This document shows, one piece after another, positions 43,460 through 53,775 of a stretch of DNA of 64,000 nt; within the stretch, counting starts at the first letter, position 1, and each line of letters begins with the position of its first letter. Origin of the DNA: Denticeps clupeoides (Eukaryota; Chordata; Actinopteri; Clupeiformes; Denticipitidae); contig NW_021630122.1 of assembly GCF_900700375.1 (NCBI RefSeq), forward strand, positions 62,001 to 126,000. Direction: 5' to 3'. Under the pieces are notes generated by a model. That model searched no databases. It had not been told where the DNA came from and saw only the letters and a program-made list of their open reading frames with translations. The position numbers and the translations under genes are program-made.

Positions 43460-43917
43460 ATGAGTCTGACTATTTTTATGCTTCTGAGCAATCTTCCATG
43501 TGAGTGGATAGAAATGTATTATAATGTCTATAGGTGATAATGTGACATTAAATATTTTATATATTTAAATATATTTTTTTAAATATATTTCTCCAATTCA
43601 TTTTTTTATCTAAACCAGATTTGTACAGCATTACTTTGACCTCTTCTGCTGCTCAAATCAAGTCTCCCGGCGACTCAGTGAAAATATCCTGCCAGGTGTC
43701 TGGTTATGCCCTCACAGACTACGGAACGTCCTGGATCCGTCAGGCGCCAGCACAAGCCCTGCAATGGATCGGGATCATATGGGGCGGAGGAGGCATTAAC
43801 TATGGAAGCTCCTTCAAGGGCCGCTTCACCATCTCCAGAGACAGCAGCAACGTGCTGTATTTAGACATCAGCCGCCTGGAGGCCGGGGACACTGCAGTTT
43901 ATTACTGTGCTAGCAGA
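43460..43917 (+). CDS. ighv: VH segment V3, apparently functional, distinct family
   Basis: Octamer ATGCAAAT 43372-43379. Leader 43460-43499 (MSLTIFMLLSNLP), V exon 43619-43917 beginning YSITLTSSAAQIKSPGDSVK. It has ISCQVSG, SWIRQAPAQALQWIG (LEW replaced by LQW), a glycine-rich CDR2 (IIWGGGGINYG), GRFTISRDSSNVLYLDI and [19 protein letters not shown] 43918-43924, 23-bp spacer, nonamer TCAAAAACC 43948-43956, close to consensus. No other member of this family occurs in the window. It lies outside the A-B-C repeated block. Confidence 0.9.
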
Positions 43918-43959
43918 CACAGTGGTGCAGATGGGAGGGAGGGACGTTCAAAAACCGCA

Positions 43960-44796
43960 CTTCCCCATACAACAATCACGGCATAATCTGAAAAAAAAAA
44001 GTCTTAAAATGTATTTCATAGGATGTGGAAGAGAATTGTGAACAGTAATAATAGCAACGGTAAAAAATGGTAGTGTGTAGTGTGAAGATGAATCAAATTG
44101 GATGGAAAAAATTCATGTATTGAAAAAAAAATGTAGAATTCTCACTGGCTCACATCAAAGTGCTGTATCCTGTTATCTGAAGAACCTGGAATGACCAAGA
44201 AATACAATCAATGTGCATTTTTTTTTGTAGACCTGCTCCCTTAATTCAGTCTTGAAGAGAACACCACATGAAACATTTAGCAGGATCTGAGGTGTTTTAA
44301 GTACATGTGGCATGAACCAGAAATTGCTTTTTAAAAACAAATCAGTTTCACAGCGGGAAAAACTTAAAAAAAATATCCATGTTTTTAAAATAATATAAAA
44401 AAACATTATTCAAATATTGTTTAAGAATCACATCAAGGTACTTTTGAGGTTAAGTTGACAGGCCGGAGGTCTGATAAAAGAGAGGTTGTGCCATGCTGGT
44501 GCTATGAAATAATACCACAAATTCACACCTCTTGTTCCTTTGGCTAAATGCAAAAATGAAGTTCTGGTTGCTTTTTAAAAAGATCTGTAATGTAAAATCT
44601 GGAAAAACTCAGCAGCAGCACACTGACCAGCTCACCCTTCACAAAGCAATGATTTAAAAAAAAAAACATAAACTGACATTTATCAAGATCAATAAATGTT
44701 TTTCCCTCAGTGCATTTTACAGAGGTAGAATCTATTACAGTTTACATTAAGCAAGATACTGAGAAGAGATCATTACAAACCCCTTGGCACCGCATC
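43960..44796. other. Spacer left of the duplicated VH block
   Basis: AT-rich, with A runs. No octamer, TATA or V leader like those of other family A genes is found before V4, although family A genes elsewhere keep these within 130 bases of the leader. Confidence 0.5.
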
Positions 44797-45223
44797 ATGC
44801 ACTTATATGGCACCGTGTCCTGTGAGATTTTATTTCCTTTTTTAAACAAATGTACAGATATTTGTTCTCTTCATATTTAATAATGAATCCTAATTTATTT
44901 TACAGGGGTGGAATGTGACATTGAGCACAAACAGTCGAGCTGGTTGGTTATAAAGCCAGGAGAGACTGTGAGTATTACCTGTACGGTGACTGGAGCATCG
45001 ATTACAGACAGCAGCAGCTACTATGGAACAGGCTGGATCAGACAACCAGCAGGAAAAGCCCTGGAGTGGATAAATAACATCTACTATGATGATGACACAC
45101 GTCATAAAGATTCTCTAAAAAACAAGTTCTCGGTCTCCAGAGACACGTCTAGTAACACAGTGACTCTGACAGGGAACCGTCTGCAGACTGAAGACTCGGC
45201 TGTTTATTACTGCGCTCGATACC
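44797..45223 (+). CDS. ighv: VH segment V4 (family A), V exon intact, leader and promoter lost
   Basis: V exon 44906-45223 is open: ECDIEHKQSSWLVIKPGETV, WIRQPAGKALEWIN, CDR2 NIYYDDDTRHKDS, FSVSRDTSSNTVTLTG, EDSAVYYCARYP. Identity with other family A genes starts abruptly at about 44810 (CACCGTGTCCTGTGAG). Upstream, the usual leader MFPAALLLL is replaced by unrelated bases, leaving at best MHLYGTVSC from an ATG at 44797, without a hydrophobic core. No octamer is found. RSS: heptamer CACAGTC 45224-45230, 23-bp spacer, nonamer-like CCCAAAACA 45254-45262. It is probably not expressed on its own but could be a gene-conversion donor: V11 carries the same CDR1 and CDR2. Confidence 0.8.
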
Positions 45224-45365
45224 CACAGTCACACAAAGCAGCAGAAACTCGAACCCAAAACACCACACAGATCATGTTCTCAACTCATATCAGGTTCCTG
45301 GAAAAAACAGGTTTTACTATTAGGACATGTGTATAGTATTCTTTAAAAATATTAATATAATACAT

Positions 45366-45670
45366 TATATTAGAGGAACAATCTCCACCTGAACGTCAGC
45401 AAGACAAAAGAGTTGATAGTGGACTTTAGTACCAAGCAGAAGAGGACCTACCAGACCCCTGTTATCAACAGGAGCCCAGTGGAGAGAGTGGACAGCTTCC
45501 GTTACCTCGGTGTTAACATCACGCAGGACCTGTCATGGTCCTGTCACATCAACACCATGGTGAAAAAGGCCCGGCAGCGTCTCTACCACCTCAGACGCCG
45601 GAGAGACTTTAGACTGCCCTCCAAGGTGCTCAGGAACTTCTACTCCTGCACCATAGAGAGCATCCTGAAA
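45366..45670 (+). mobile_element. L2-type LINE fragment at the VH duplication boundary
   Basis: NNLHLNVSKTKELIVDF, SFRYLGVNITQDLSW and VKKARQRLYHLRRRRDF are the end of an L2/CR1-type reverse transcriptase ORF and parallel NNLLLNTTKTKELIVDF and FKFLGTHISEDLSW in the element at 61590. It differs enough to be another subfamily. The fragment stops where the duplicated VH block (GCACAACATGTAAAG) begins. Confidence 0.8.
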
Positions 45671-45944
45671 GCACAACATGTAAAGTAAATTCCAGGTGAG
45701 TTTGGAGGTAAAAGACGTGTACATGTGTGTCCTGAAGACAACGTTCAGGCTCCACTGTTCCAGCAGGTTGTTATAAAGAGAAAAGTGTGAACGCAGGTTC
45801 CTCCATGCAGCGTCTCTATGCAAATAAATCTGACCTCTCCCCTCCCATCCTTAATACCGGCCTTCTTGTGTCCAGTATAAGACGCGAGTGAATCAGAGAG
45901 GTGAGAGAAGAGCGGCGACCAGCGTCTCGATTTCAACACAAATC

Positions 45945-46385
45945 ATGTTCTCTGTGTTCCTGCTGCTGCTGCTGGCATCCTGTGAGCTGAACACAGAACC
46001 AACAAGCATCATCACATCAGTCAGGTTTACAACAGAGGCGGCTGAATTAACACTCCACTGACGCTCTTGTCTCTGTTTGTAGGTGTGGACGGTCAAGTTG
46101 TCCTCACACAGTCCCAGCAGCCAGTGGTCGTGTCTCCAGGTGGAAGTCACAAGTTGACCTGTGCCTGCAGTGGCTTTTCTCTGAGTGGAACGAACATGTA
46201 CTGGATCCGTCAAGATCCTGGAAAAGGGCTTGAATGGATTATTTATTATTATTCTGATAGTGACAGGAGCTCAGCAGCAGCAGTTCAAGGCCGATTCACA
46301 GCATCCAAGGACAGCAGTAATTTCTACCTGAATATGAACCAGCTGAAGACTGAGGACACTGCCGTGTATTACTGCGCTAGAGACA
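45945..46385 (+). CDS. ighv: VH segment V5 (family B), apparently functional
   Basis: Octamer 45818-45825, TATAA 45876-45880, leader 45945-45981 ([12 protein letters not shown]), V exon 46083-46385. FR1 is [20 protein letters not shown], the first-Cys region TCACSG, CDR1 [11 protein letters not shown]2 [14 protein letters not shown] (Asp where sisters have Ala), CDR2 [12 protein letters not shown]3 [19 protein letters not shown], then [21 protein letters not shown] 46386-46392, 23-bp spacer, consensus nonamer ACAAAAACC 46416-46424. First gene of the tandem block. Confidence 0.93.
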
Positions 46386-46730
46386 CACTGTGTGGAAAAT
46401 AATATGACCAGACGTACAAAAACCCTCACAGAGAAAGAGGGAACTGAGCACCTGGCGAGAGAAAAAGCTCATAACGGCTTGAATAAGCATTAAGCAAGAA
46501 AATATTTATACTTTATATGAGTCCAATTATACAGAAAAATAAAGATTTTAAATTTGGGTTCAGAACACAATGACTTTGGTCCATTAAGTTGCTCTGATTT
46601 GTTTAAAGGAACAAGGAAAAGAGTTTTAACTACTAGCAAATTTGCATATGCAAAATAAAGGCGGATCATTGTATAGATAATCCCTGAACAAATGGTGTCC
46701 AGTCATCTGAGGACATCTTCAGCACAAACC

Positions 46731-47161
46731 ATGTTCCCCACATTTCTGCTGCTGCTGTTATCAGCTGCTCGCTGTGAGTTCTGGTTGTGGGAGCAGGGAA
46801 GTCCTTTATGATTCTGTATATATATATTCTGAATATTTCTTTTTTCCAGATGTAGAATGTAACGTTGAACTCACACAACCGACCTCTGTGATGAAACAGC
46901 CTGGAGATACACTGAGCCTCTCCTGTAAGGTGTCTGGATATTCACTGTCTGATGGCTGCTGTTGTACAGACTGGATACGACAGCAGGCAGGGAAAAGTCT
47001 GGAATGGGTTGGAAGAATATGCTCTGGTGACGGCACAGCTTACAACAGTAAACTGAATAACAGGTTCAGCATCAGCCAAGTCAAGTCCAGCAACACATTA
47101 ACTCTACATGGGAACCGTCTCCAGACTGAAGACTCCGCTGTTTATTACTGCGCTCGATACC
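46731..47161 (+). CDS. ighv: VH segment V6 (family C), cysteine-rich CDR1
   Basis: The promoter has the palindrome TTTGCATATGCAAA (46641-46654), including a reverse octamer ATTTGCAT at 46640-46647. Leader 46731-46773 (MFPTFLLLLLSAAR), V exon 46850-47161 reading ECNVELTQPTSVMKQPGDTL, SLSCKVSGYSLS, CDR1 DGCCCTD, WIRQQAGKSLEWVG, CDR2 RICSGDGTAYN, RFSISQVKSSNTLTLHG, EDSAVYYCARYP. Besides the two framework cysteines it therefore has four more, three in a row in CDR1 and one in CDR2. RSS: CACAGTG 47162-47168, 22-bp spacer, nonamer ACAAAAACT 47191-47199. It lies about 350 bases after V5. Confidence 0.93.
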
Positions 47162-47672
47162 CACAGTGATAAAAACAAGCAGCAGCCTGAACAAAAACTC
47201 AGCATGTTGCATATGAAGACATTTAAAAAAAAAACCCAAATAAATATTGTACTAATAACTATACAGCTGATAAATTGTCTCTGTATTTTTCCGGGGTTAA
47301 TAACACCAGATCTGAAAATAGATAAATAATTAAAAATGTAACTGTACCCCAGAATATATAAATCCTGCCTGTTCAATCATCTATTTAAAATCAATCCACA
47401 TGTTAAAACTATTATTGTCTTGCTGCAGGGATCCTAAAAACAGAAATAAAAAAGTCTCCTTTCCTCTTTACCTGATGGTACAGATGCTGCCATTTCCTGC
47501 AGTTACACTTGGTGGCGCTGTAATGTAACTTGTGAAACTGGTCTCTAGCAGATCTTCTACAGCCGCTGCTGCTTCAGTAGATGAACGAATGCAAATCCTC
47601 CCTCTCTCCCAATAAAAGGCCCAGTGGCTCTGACCCCTCAGAAGCACCTGATCTCCAGTTTCAGCCCAAACC

Positions 47673-48115
47673 ATGTTCCCTGCTGCTCTCCTGCTGCTCG
47701 CCGTGTCCTGTGAGATTTTATTTCCTTTTTTAAACAAATGTACAGATATTTGTTCTCTTCATATTTAATAATGAATCCTAATTTCTTTTACAGGGGTGGA
47801 ATGTGACATTGAGCACAAACAGTCGAGCTGGTTGGTTATAAAGCCAGGAGAGACTGTGAGTATTACCTGTACTGTGACTGGAGCATCGATTACAGACAGC
47901 AGCAGCTACCTTGGAACAGGCTGGATCAGACAACCAGCAGGAAAAGCCCTGGAGTGGATAAATCACATCTACTATGATGGCAGCACAAATCATAAAGATT
48001 CTCTAAAAAACAAGTTCTCGGTCTCCAGAGACACGTCTAGTAACACAGTGACTCTGACTGGGAACCGTCTGCAGACTGAAGACGCCTCTGTTTATTACTG
48101 CGCTCGATTGAGACC
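47673..48115 (+). CDS. ighv: VH segment V7 (family A body, family C RSS)
   Basis: Octamer 47589-47596, AATAAAAGG at 47611, leader 47673-47709 (MFPAALLLLAVS), V exon 47794-48115. CDR1 has SSSYLGTGW, CDR2 reads NHIYYDGSTNHKDS, and FR3 ends EDASVYYCARL. From the end of FR3 rightward, the sequence stops matching family A and follows family C: CACAGTG (48116-48122), 22-bp spacer, nonamer ACAAAAAAC (48145-48153), then a shared 3' flank to about 48285. A piggyBac element begins 171 bases further on. FR3 has Ser-Val where others have Ala-Val. Confidence 0.92.
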
Positions 48116-48323
48116 CACAGTGGTAAAAACAAGCAGCAGTCTGAACAAAAAACTCAGCATGTTGCATATGAAGACATTTCCAAAAAAACGAAATAAATAT
48201 TGTACTAATAACTATACAGCTGATACATTTTCTCTGTATTTTTCCGGGGTTAATAACACCAGATCTGAAAATAGATAAATAATTTAAAAGGTAATTGTAC
48301 CCCAGAAAATATAATTCTGCCTC

Positions 48324-49723
48324 TTAACACTAGAACTCCCAGAGATTTGGCCCTATCCCCCTAGCTCTACCAGAGAGGGGCTATTTGGCCCGGTTGTTTT
48401 TACCTAATATCCTTAATCATGTGTGAACGGTTGCCTTTGTTCTGCAAATTTGGCAATTTGAATGCCAACAGTTCATTGACAGACATGTCCCAATCTGCTT
48501 CAATCTTGCGGCCATGCTCAACTGTACATTTTCTTATGGTGTGAAGGATGTCCCAACTCATCAAAAACAAGTGATTTTTGACAGTTCTTCTGTTGGCTCT
48601 CCATCACATGTATATGTTTCTAATTGACTGTGAAGGAGCGTCCTCCCTACTTCTTCAACCCACACTGCGCCATCTTTTGCCGTCTCATACTTGGAGTCTT
48701 TCTGTGTGGTCTGTGTCTGCAGCCGACCTTTCTTCGGAGGAGGACTTCTACTCTCTAACCCGGGACACATCTCATCACCTGAACACATGTCAGAGTCCGA
48801 ACTCTCTTGCAAGTGAATGGATACTTCCCCACCATCCAAGTCACAGGAGTCCATGTTTTGCAGCAGAGCCAAAGCCTCGGCTGCAGTGTAATCTCTTGGC
48901 ATCTTTGCGGCTTGTTTGTACCCGTAACCATACCACAGCCATGCGTGAAGTACTTTAGCACTAGATTTATCTAGTTTTTTTCTTCTGGTGAGAGTCCCGA
49001 GGTGTTTGTCAGTAGCTGTATTTTAAAACATGCTGGACTTGGTGGTGGCAAATTCCTACATTCTGTACAGGGTGGGAAAGCAAAAGAAGATTCTTTTAGA
49101 GTCTTCTAGCCAAGGAACTCCATTGCCGCCTTGTGCAGCAAAAGGCAATGTTGACAGATATGAAGGCTGCTGCTGTGCCAGGACTTGTATGGACAACTCA
49201 GTGCCAGGTACAAGAGAACTGCACCAGAAATCGCAGCAGGTTTACCTGTGCAAAGTGTTACAAACTCACTTGCACCAATTGCAGGGACAATTGTCACTGG
49301 GTCTGCAAATGCTGCAGGAGTTTGAAAATGTCGATCTTTTTTAATAAATAAAACAGACTTGTGTTTCCAAATATTTTGTGAAAGTGAGTCTATCATATTT
49401 ACAGGTCAGTCGGTGTGTGGGATATTTTGTATAGATATGGCAGACTTTTGTGAAGCCTTCCATGTCATACTCAGAGGTTTGGCATGCCTTCGATTTCAGC
49501 TATTCCGAGTAAAAAAAAGCAAATGTGCCAGGCCTCACAGGTAATGGGTTTTTCATGTAATGGGGGGATGGGGAGTGACACCTTCCAATGGGCCATCAAT
49601 TTACAAATGAATGGGAACCAATTGTCTGTGATTGAGTCCTTAGTTTCAAATCAAGGGGCCATTTGGTCTCCGTTCTCTGGTACGACTGAGGGGGTCAGAA
49701 AAACCTGGGAGTCCTAGTGTTAA
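48324..49723. mobile_element. piggyBac element copy 1, interior rearranged
   Basis: TTAA target sites at 48324-48327 and 49720-49723 flank terminal repeats CACTAGAACTCCCAG and, inverted, CACTAGGACTCCCAG: the piggyBac signature. On the minus strand 48902-48561 encodes an acidic transposase N terminus (MPRDYTAAEALALLQ, SSDSDMCSGDE). On the plus strand 49030-49351 encodes the C-terminal end: NMLDLVVANSYILYR, and in another frame the cysteine-rich finger RFTCAKCYKLTCTNCRDNC with CHWVCKCC. The two ends of the transposase point away from each other and the DDD catalytic core is absent, so the copy is inactive. Confidence 0.85.
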
Positions 49724-50019
49724 ATCATCTGTTTAAAATCAATTCACATGTTAAAACTATTATTGTCTGGCTGCAGAGATCCTAAAACAGAAATAAAAAA
49801 GTCCCCTTTCTTCTCTACCTGCTGGTACAGATGCTGCCATTTCCTGCAGCAGCACATGGTGGCGCTCTGATGTCATTTGTGAAACTGGTCTCTAGAAGAT
49901 CTTCTACAGCTGCTGCTGCTTCAGTAGATGAATGAATGCAAATCCTCCCTCCCTCCCAATAAAAGGCCCAGTGGCTCTGACCCCTCAGAAGCTCCTGATC
50001 TCCAGTTTCAGCCCAAACC

Positions 50020-50466
50020 ATGTTCCCTGCTGCTCTCCTGCTGCTGCTGCTCACCGTGTCCTGTGAGATTTTATTTTCCTTTTTTTAAACAAATGCACAG
50101 ATATTTGTTCTCTTCACATTTAATAATGAATCCTAATTTCTTTTACAGGCGTGGAATGTGGCATTGAGCTAAAACAGTCGAGCTGGTTGGTTATAAAGCC
50201 AGGAGAGACTGTAAGTATTACCTGTACGGTGACTGGAGCATCGATTACAGACAGCAGCAGCTACTATGGAACAGGCTGGATCAGACAACCAGCAGGAAAA
50301 GCCCTGGAGTGGATAAATAACATCTACTATAGCGGGAACAATGATGCTAAAGAGTCTCTAAAGAACAAGTTCTCGGTCTCCAGAGACACGTCTAGTAACA
50401 CAGTGACTCTGACTGGGAACCGTCTGCAGACTGAAGACTCGGCTGTTTATTACTGCGCTCGATACC
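50020..50466 (+). CDS. ighv: VH segment V8 (family A), apparently functional
   Basis: Octamer 49936-49943 and AATAAAAGG precede leader 50020-50062 (MFPAALLLLLLTVS). V exon 50149-50466 starts ECGIELKQSSWLVIKPGETV (Gly and Leu-Lys in place of Asp and His-Lys of V4). CDR2 reads NNIYYSGNNDAKES, unlike every other copy. EDSAVYYCARYP. RSS: CACAGTC 50467-50473 (last base off consensus), 23-bp spacer, nonamer CAAAAAAAC 50497-50505. Confidence 0.93.
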
Positions 50467-50726
50467 CACAGTCACACAAAGCAGCAGAAACTCGAACAAA
50501 AAAACACCACACAGATCATGATCACAATTCATATCAGGTTCCTGGAAAATACTTTAATACTTTAACTATTTACATACAGATGGGGACCAGAAACCATGCA
50601 CCGAAATGTTTTATATCACAAATGACCTTTTAAAAAAATGGAAATATTTGATAAAGGCCTTATAATTATGAAATAGTAAAATTTAAGTTAGAAAAAATCG
50701 AATATCTTAATACTGCTGAATTACAG

Positions 50727-50979
50727 TGGGGCAGTGGTGGCCTAGCGGTTAAGGAAGTGGCCCCATAACCAGAAGGTTGCCGGATTGAATTCCAATCCGT
50801 CAAGGTGCCACTGAGGTGCCACTGAGCAAAGCACCGTCCCCACACACTGCTCCCCGGGCGCCTCTCATGGCAGCCCACTGCTCACTCAGGGTGATGGGTT
50901 AAATGCAGAGGACACATTTCACTGTGTGCACCATGTGCTGTGCTGCTGTGTATCACATGTGACAATCACTTCACTTTGA
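50727..50979 (+). mobile_element. tRNA-derived SINE (type 2), copy inside the duplicated block
   Basis: Box A-like GTGGCCTAGCGGTTAAGG and box B-like GGATTGAATTCCAATCC, then the GCCCACTGCTCACTCAGGGT body and GACAATCACTTCACTTTG tail. The duplicate at 56184 carries the same insertion, so the SINE landed before the block was duplicated. Confidence 0.85.
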
Positions 50980-51400
50980 TATTAGGTAACTCTGTAAATT
51001 CAGTAAATTCTGTGTTTATAAAGTCCAGCGGTACATTTTGGGCATAGAAATAAAATATTTCTGTCTCTGTAGACTTTCTATGTGTAATTTTTTGTAAATG
51101 CCTAAGACAGCAGATTTTTTTATGAAGCACAACATGTAAAGTAAATTCCAGGTGAGTTTGGAGGTAAAAGACGTGGACATGTGTGTCCTGAAGACAACGT
51201 TCAGGCTCCACTGTTCCAGCAGGTTGTTATAAAGAGAAAAGTGTGAACGCAGGTTCCTCCATGCAGCGTCTCTATGCAAATAAATCTGATCTCTCCCCTC
51301 CCATCCTTAATACCGGCCTTCTTGTGTCCAGTATAAGACGCGAGTGAATCAGAGAGGTGAGAGAAGAGCGGCGACCAGCGTCTCGGATTCAACACAAATC

Positions 51401-51841
51401 ATGTTCTCTGTGTTCCTGCTGCTGCTGCTGGCATCCTGTGAGCTGAACACAGAACCAACAAGCATCATCACATCAGTCAGGTTTACAACAGAGGCGGCTG
51501 AATTAACACTCCACTGACGCTCTTGTCTCTGTTTGTAGGTGTGGACGGTCAGGTTGTCCTCACACAGTCCCAGCAGCCAGTGGTCGTGTCTCCAGGTGGA
51601 ACCCACAAGTTGACCTGTGCCTGCAGTGGCTTTTCTCTGAGTGGAACGAGCATGCACTGGATCCGTCAAGCTCCTGGAAAAGGGCTTGAATGGATTATTT
51701 ATTATTATTCTGATAGTGACAGGAGCTCAGCAGCAGCAGTTCAAGGCCGATTCACAGCATCCAAGGACATCAGTAATTTCTACCTGAATATGAACCAGCT
51801 GAAGACTGAGGACACTGCCGTGTATTACTGCGCTAGAGACA
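51401..51841 (+). CDS. ighv: VH segment V9 (family B), apparently functional
   Basis: Duplicate of V5 at +5,456. Octamer 51274-51281, leader 51401-51437, V exon 51539-51841. It differs from V5 in CDR1 (GTSMHW), FR2 (RQAPGKG), FR1 (GGTHKL) and one FR3 residue (KDISN). CDR2 [10 protein letters not shown] is shared with V5. RSS: CACTGTG 51842-51848, 23-bp spacer, ACAAAAACC 51872-51880. Confidence 0.93.
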
Positions 51842-52186
51842 CACTGTGTGGAAAATAATATGACCAGATGTACAAAAACCCTCACAGAGAAAGAGGAAAC
51901 TGAGCACCTGGCGAGAGAAAAAGCTCATAACGGCTTGAATAAGCATTAAGCAAGAAAATATTAATACTTTATATGAGTCCAATTATACAGAAAAATAAAG
52001 ATTTTAAATTCGGGTTCAGAACACAATGGCTTTGGTCCATTAAGTTGCTCTGATTTGTTTAAAGGAAAAAGGAAAAGAGTTTTAACCACTAGCAAATTTG
52101 CATATGCAAAAAAAAGGCGGCTCATTATATAAATGATCCCTGAATGTATGGTGTCCAGTCATCTGAGGACATCTTCAGCTCAAACC

Positions 52187-52617
52187 ATGTTCCCCACATT
52201 TCTGCTGCTGCTGTTATCAGCTGCTCGCTGTGAGTTCTGGTTGTGGGAGCAGGGAAGTCCTTTATGATTCTGTATATATATATTCTGAATATTTCTTTTT
52301 TCCAGATGTGGAATGTAACGTTGAACTCACACAACCGACCTCTGTGATGAAACAGCCTGGAGATACACTGAGCCTCTCCTGTAAGGTGTCTGGATATTCA
52401 CTGTCTGATGGCTGCTGTTGTACAGGCTGGATACGACAGCAGGCAGGGAAAAGTCTGGAATGGGTTGGAAGAATATGCTCTGGTGACGGCACAGCTTACA
52501 ACAGTAAACTGAATAACAGGTTCAGCATCAGCCAAGTCAAGTCCAGCAACACATTAACTCTACATGGGAACCGTCTCCAGACTGAAGACTCCGCTGTTTA
52601 TTACTGTGCTCGATACC
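52187..52617 (+). CDS. ighv: VH segment V10 (family C), cysteine-rich CDR1
   Basis: Duplicate of V6 at +5,456 with the same palindromic octamer promoter (ATTTGCAT 52096-52103, TTATATAA near 52124). Leader 52187-52229, V exon 52306-52617. CDR1 is DGCCCTG (Gly for Asp of V6), and CDR2 RICSGDGTAYN is unchanged. RSS: CACAGTG 52618-52624, 22-bp spacer, ACAAAAACT 52647-52655. Confidence 0.93.
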
Positions 52618-53124
52618 CACAGTGATAAAAACAAGCAGCAGCCTGAACAAAAACTCAGCATGTTGCATATGAAGATATTTAAAAAAAACCCAAATAAATA
52701 TTGTACTAATAACTATACAGCTGATAAATTGTCTCTGTATTTTTCCGGGGTTAATAACACCAGATCTGAAAATAGATAAATAATTAAAAATGTAACTGTA
52801 CCCCAGAATATATAAATCCTGCCTGTTCAATCATCTATTTAAAATCAATCCACATGTTAAAACTATTATTGTCTTGCTGCAGGGATCCTAAAAACAGAAA
52901 TAAAAAAGTCCTTTCCTCTTTACCTGATGGTACAGCTGCTGCCATTTCCTGCAGTTACACTTGGTGGCGCTGTAATGTAACTTGTGAAACTGGTCTCTAG
53001 CAGATCTTCTACAGCCGCTGCTGCTTCAGTAGATGAACGAATGCAAATCCTCCCTCCCTCCCAATAAAAGGCCCAGTGGCTCTGACCCCTCAGAAGCTCC
53101 TGATCTCCAGTTTCAGCCCAAACC

Positions 53125-53567
53125 ATGTTCCCTGCTGCTCTCCTGCTGCTCGCCGTGTCCTGTGAGATTTTATTTCCTTTTTTAAACAAATGTACAGATA
53201 TTTGTTCTCTTCATATTTAATAATGAATCCTAATTTCTTTTACAGGGGTGGAATGTGACATTGAGCACAAACAGTCGAGCTGGTTGGTTATAAAGCCAGG
53301 AGAGACTGTGAGTATTACCTGTACGGTGACTGGAGCATCGATTACAGACAGCAGCAGCTACTATGGAACAGGCTGGATCAGACAACCAGCAGGAAAAGCC
53401 CTGGAGTGGATAAATAACATCTACTATGATGATGACACACGTCATAAAGATTCTCTAAAAAACAAGTTCTCGGTCTCCAGAGACACGTCTAGTAACACAG
53501 TGACTCTGACTGGGAACCGTCTGCAGACTGAAGACGCCGCTGTTTATTACTGCGCTCGATTGAGACC
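53125..53567 (+). CDS. ighv: VH segment V11 (family A/C chimera with V4-like CDRs)
   Basis: It occupies the duplicated position of V7 (+5,452) and keeps V7's leader (53125-53161), 3' flank and downstream piggyBac. Its CDR1 (SSSYYGTGW) and CDR2 (NNIYYDDDTRHKDS) are those of V4, 8 kb away. FR3 ends EDAAVYYCARL. V exon 53246-53567. RSS: CACAGTG 53568-53574, 22-bp spacer, ACAAAAAAC 53597-53605. Octamer 53041-53048. The mosaic is best explained by gene conversion after duplication. Confidence 0.92.
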
Positions 53568-53775
53568 CACAGTGGTAAAAACAAGCAGCAGTCTGAACAA
53601 AAAACTCAGCATGTTGCATATGAAGACATTTCCAAAAAAACTAAATAAATATTGTACTAATAACTATACAGCTGATACATTTTCTCTGTATTTTTCCGGG
53701 GTTAATAACACCAGATCTGAAAATAGATAAATAGGTAAAAAGGTAATTGTACCCCAGAAAATATAATTCTGCCTC

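Noticed and set aside
48578-48958. 126-codon plus-strand frame in the piggyBac element (and its twin at 54036)
   Set aside because: It is antisense to the acidic transposase N terminus and has no recognisable motif.
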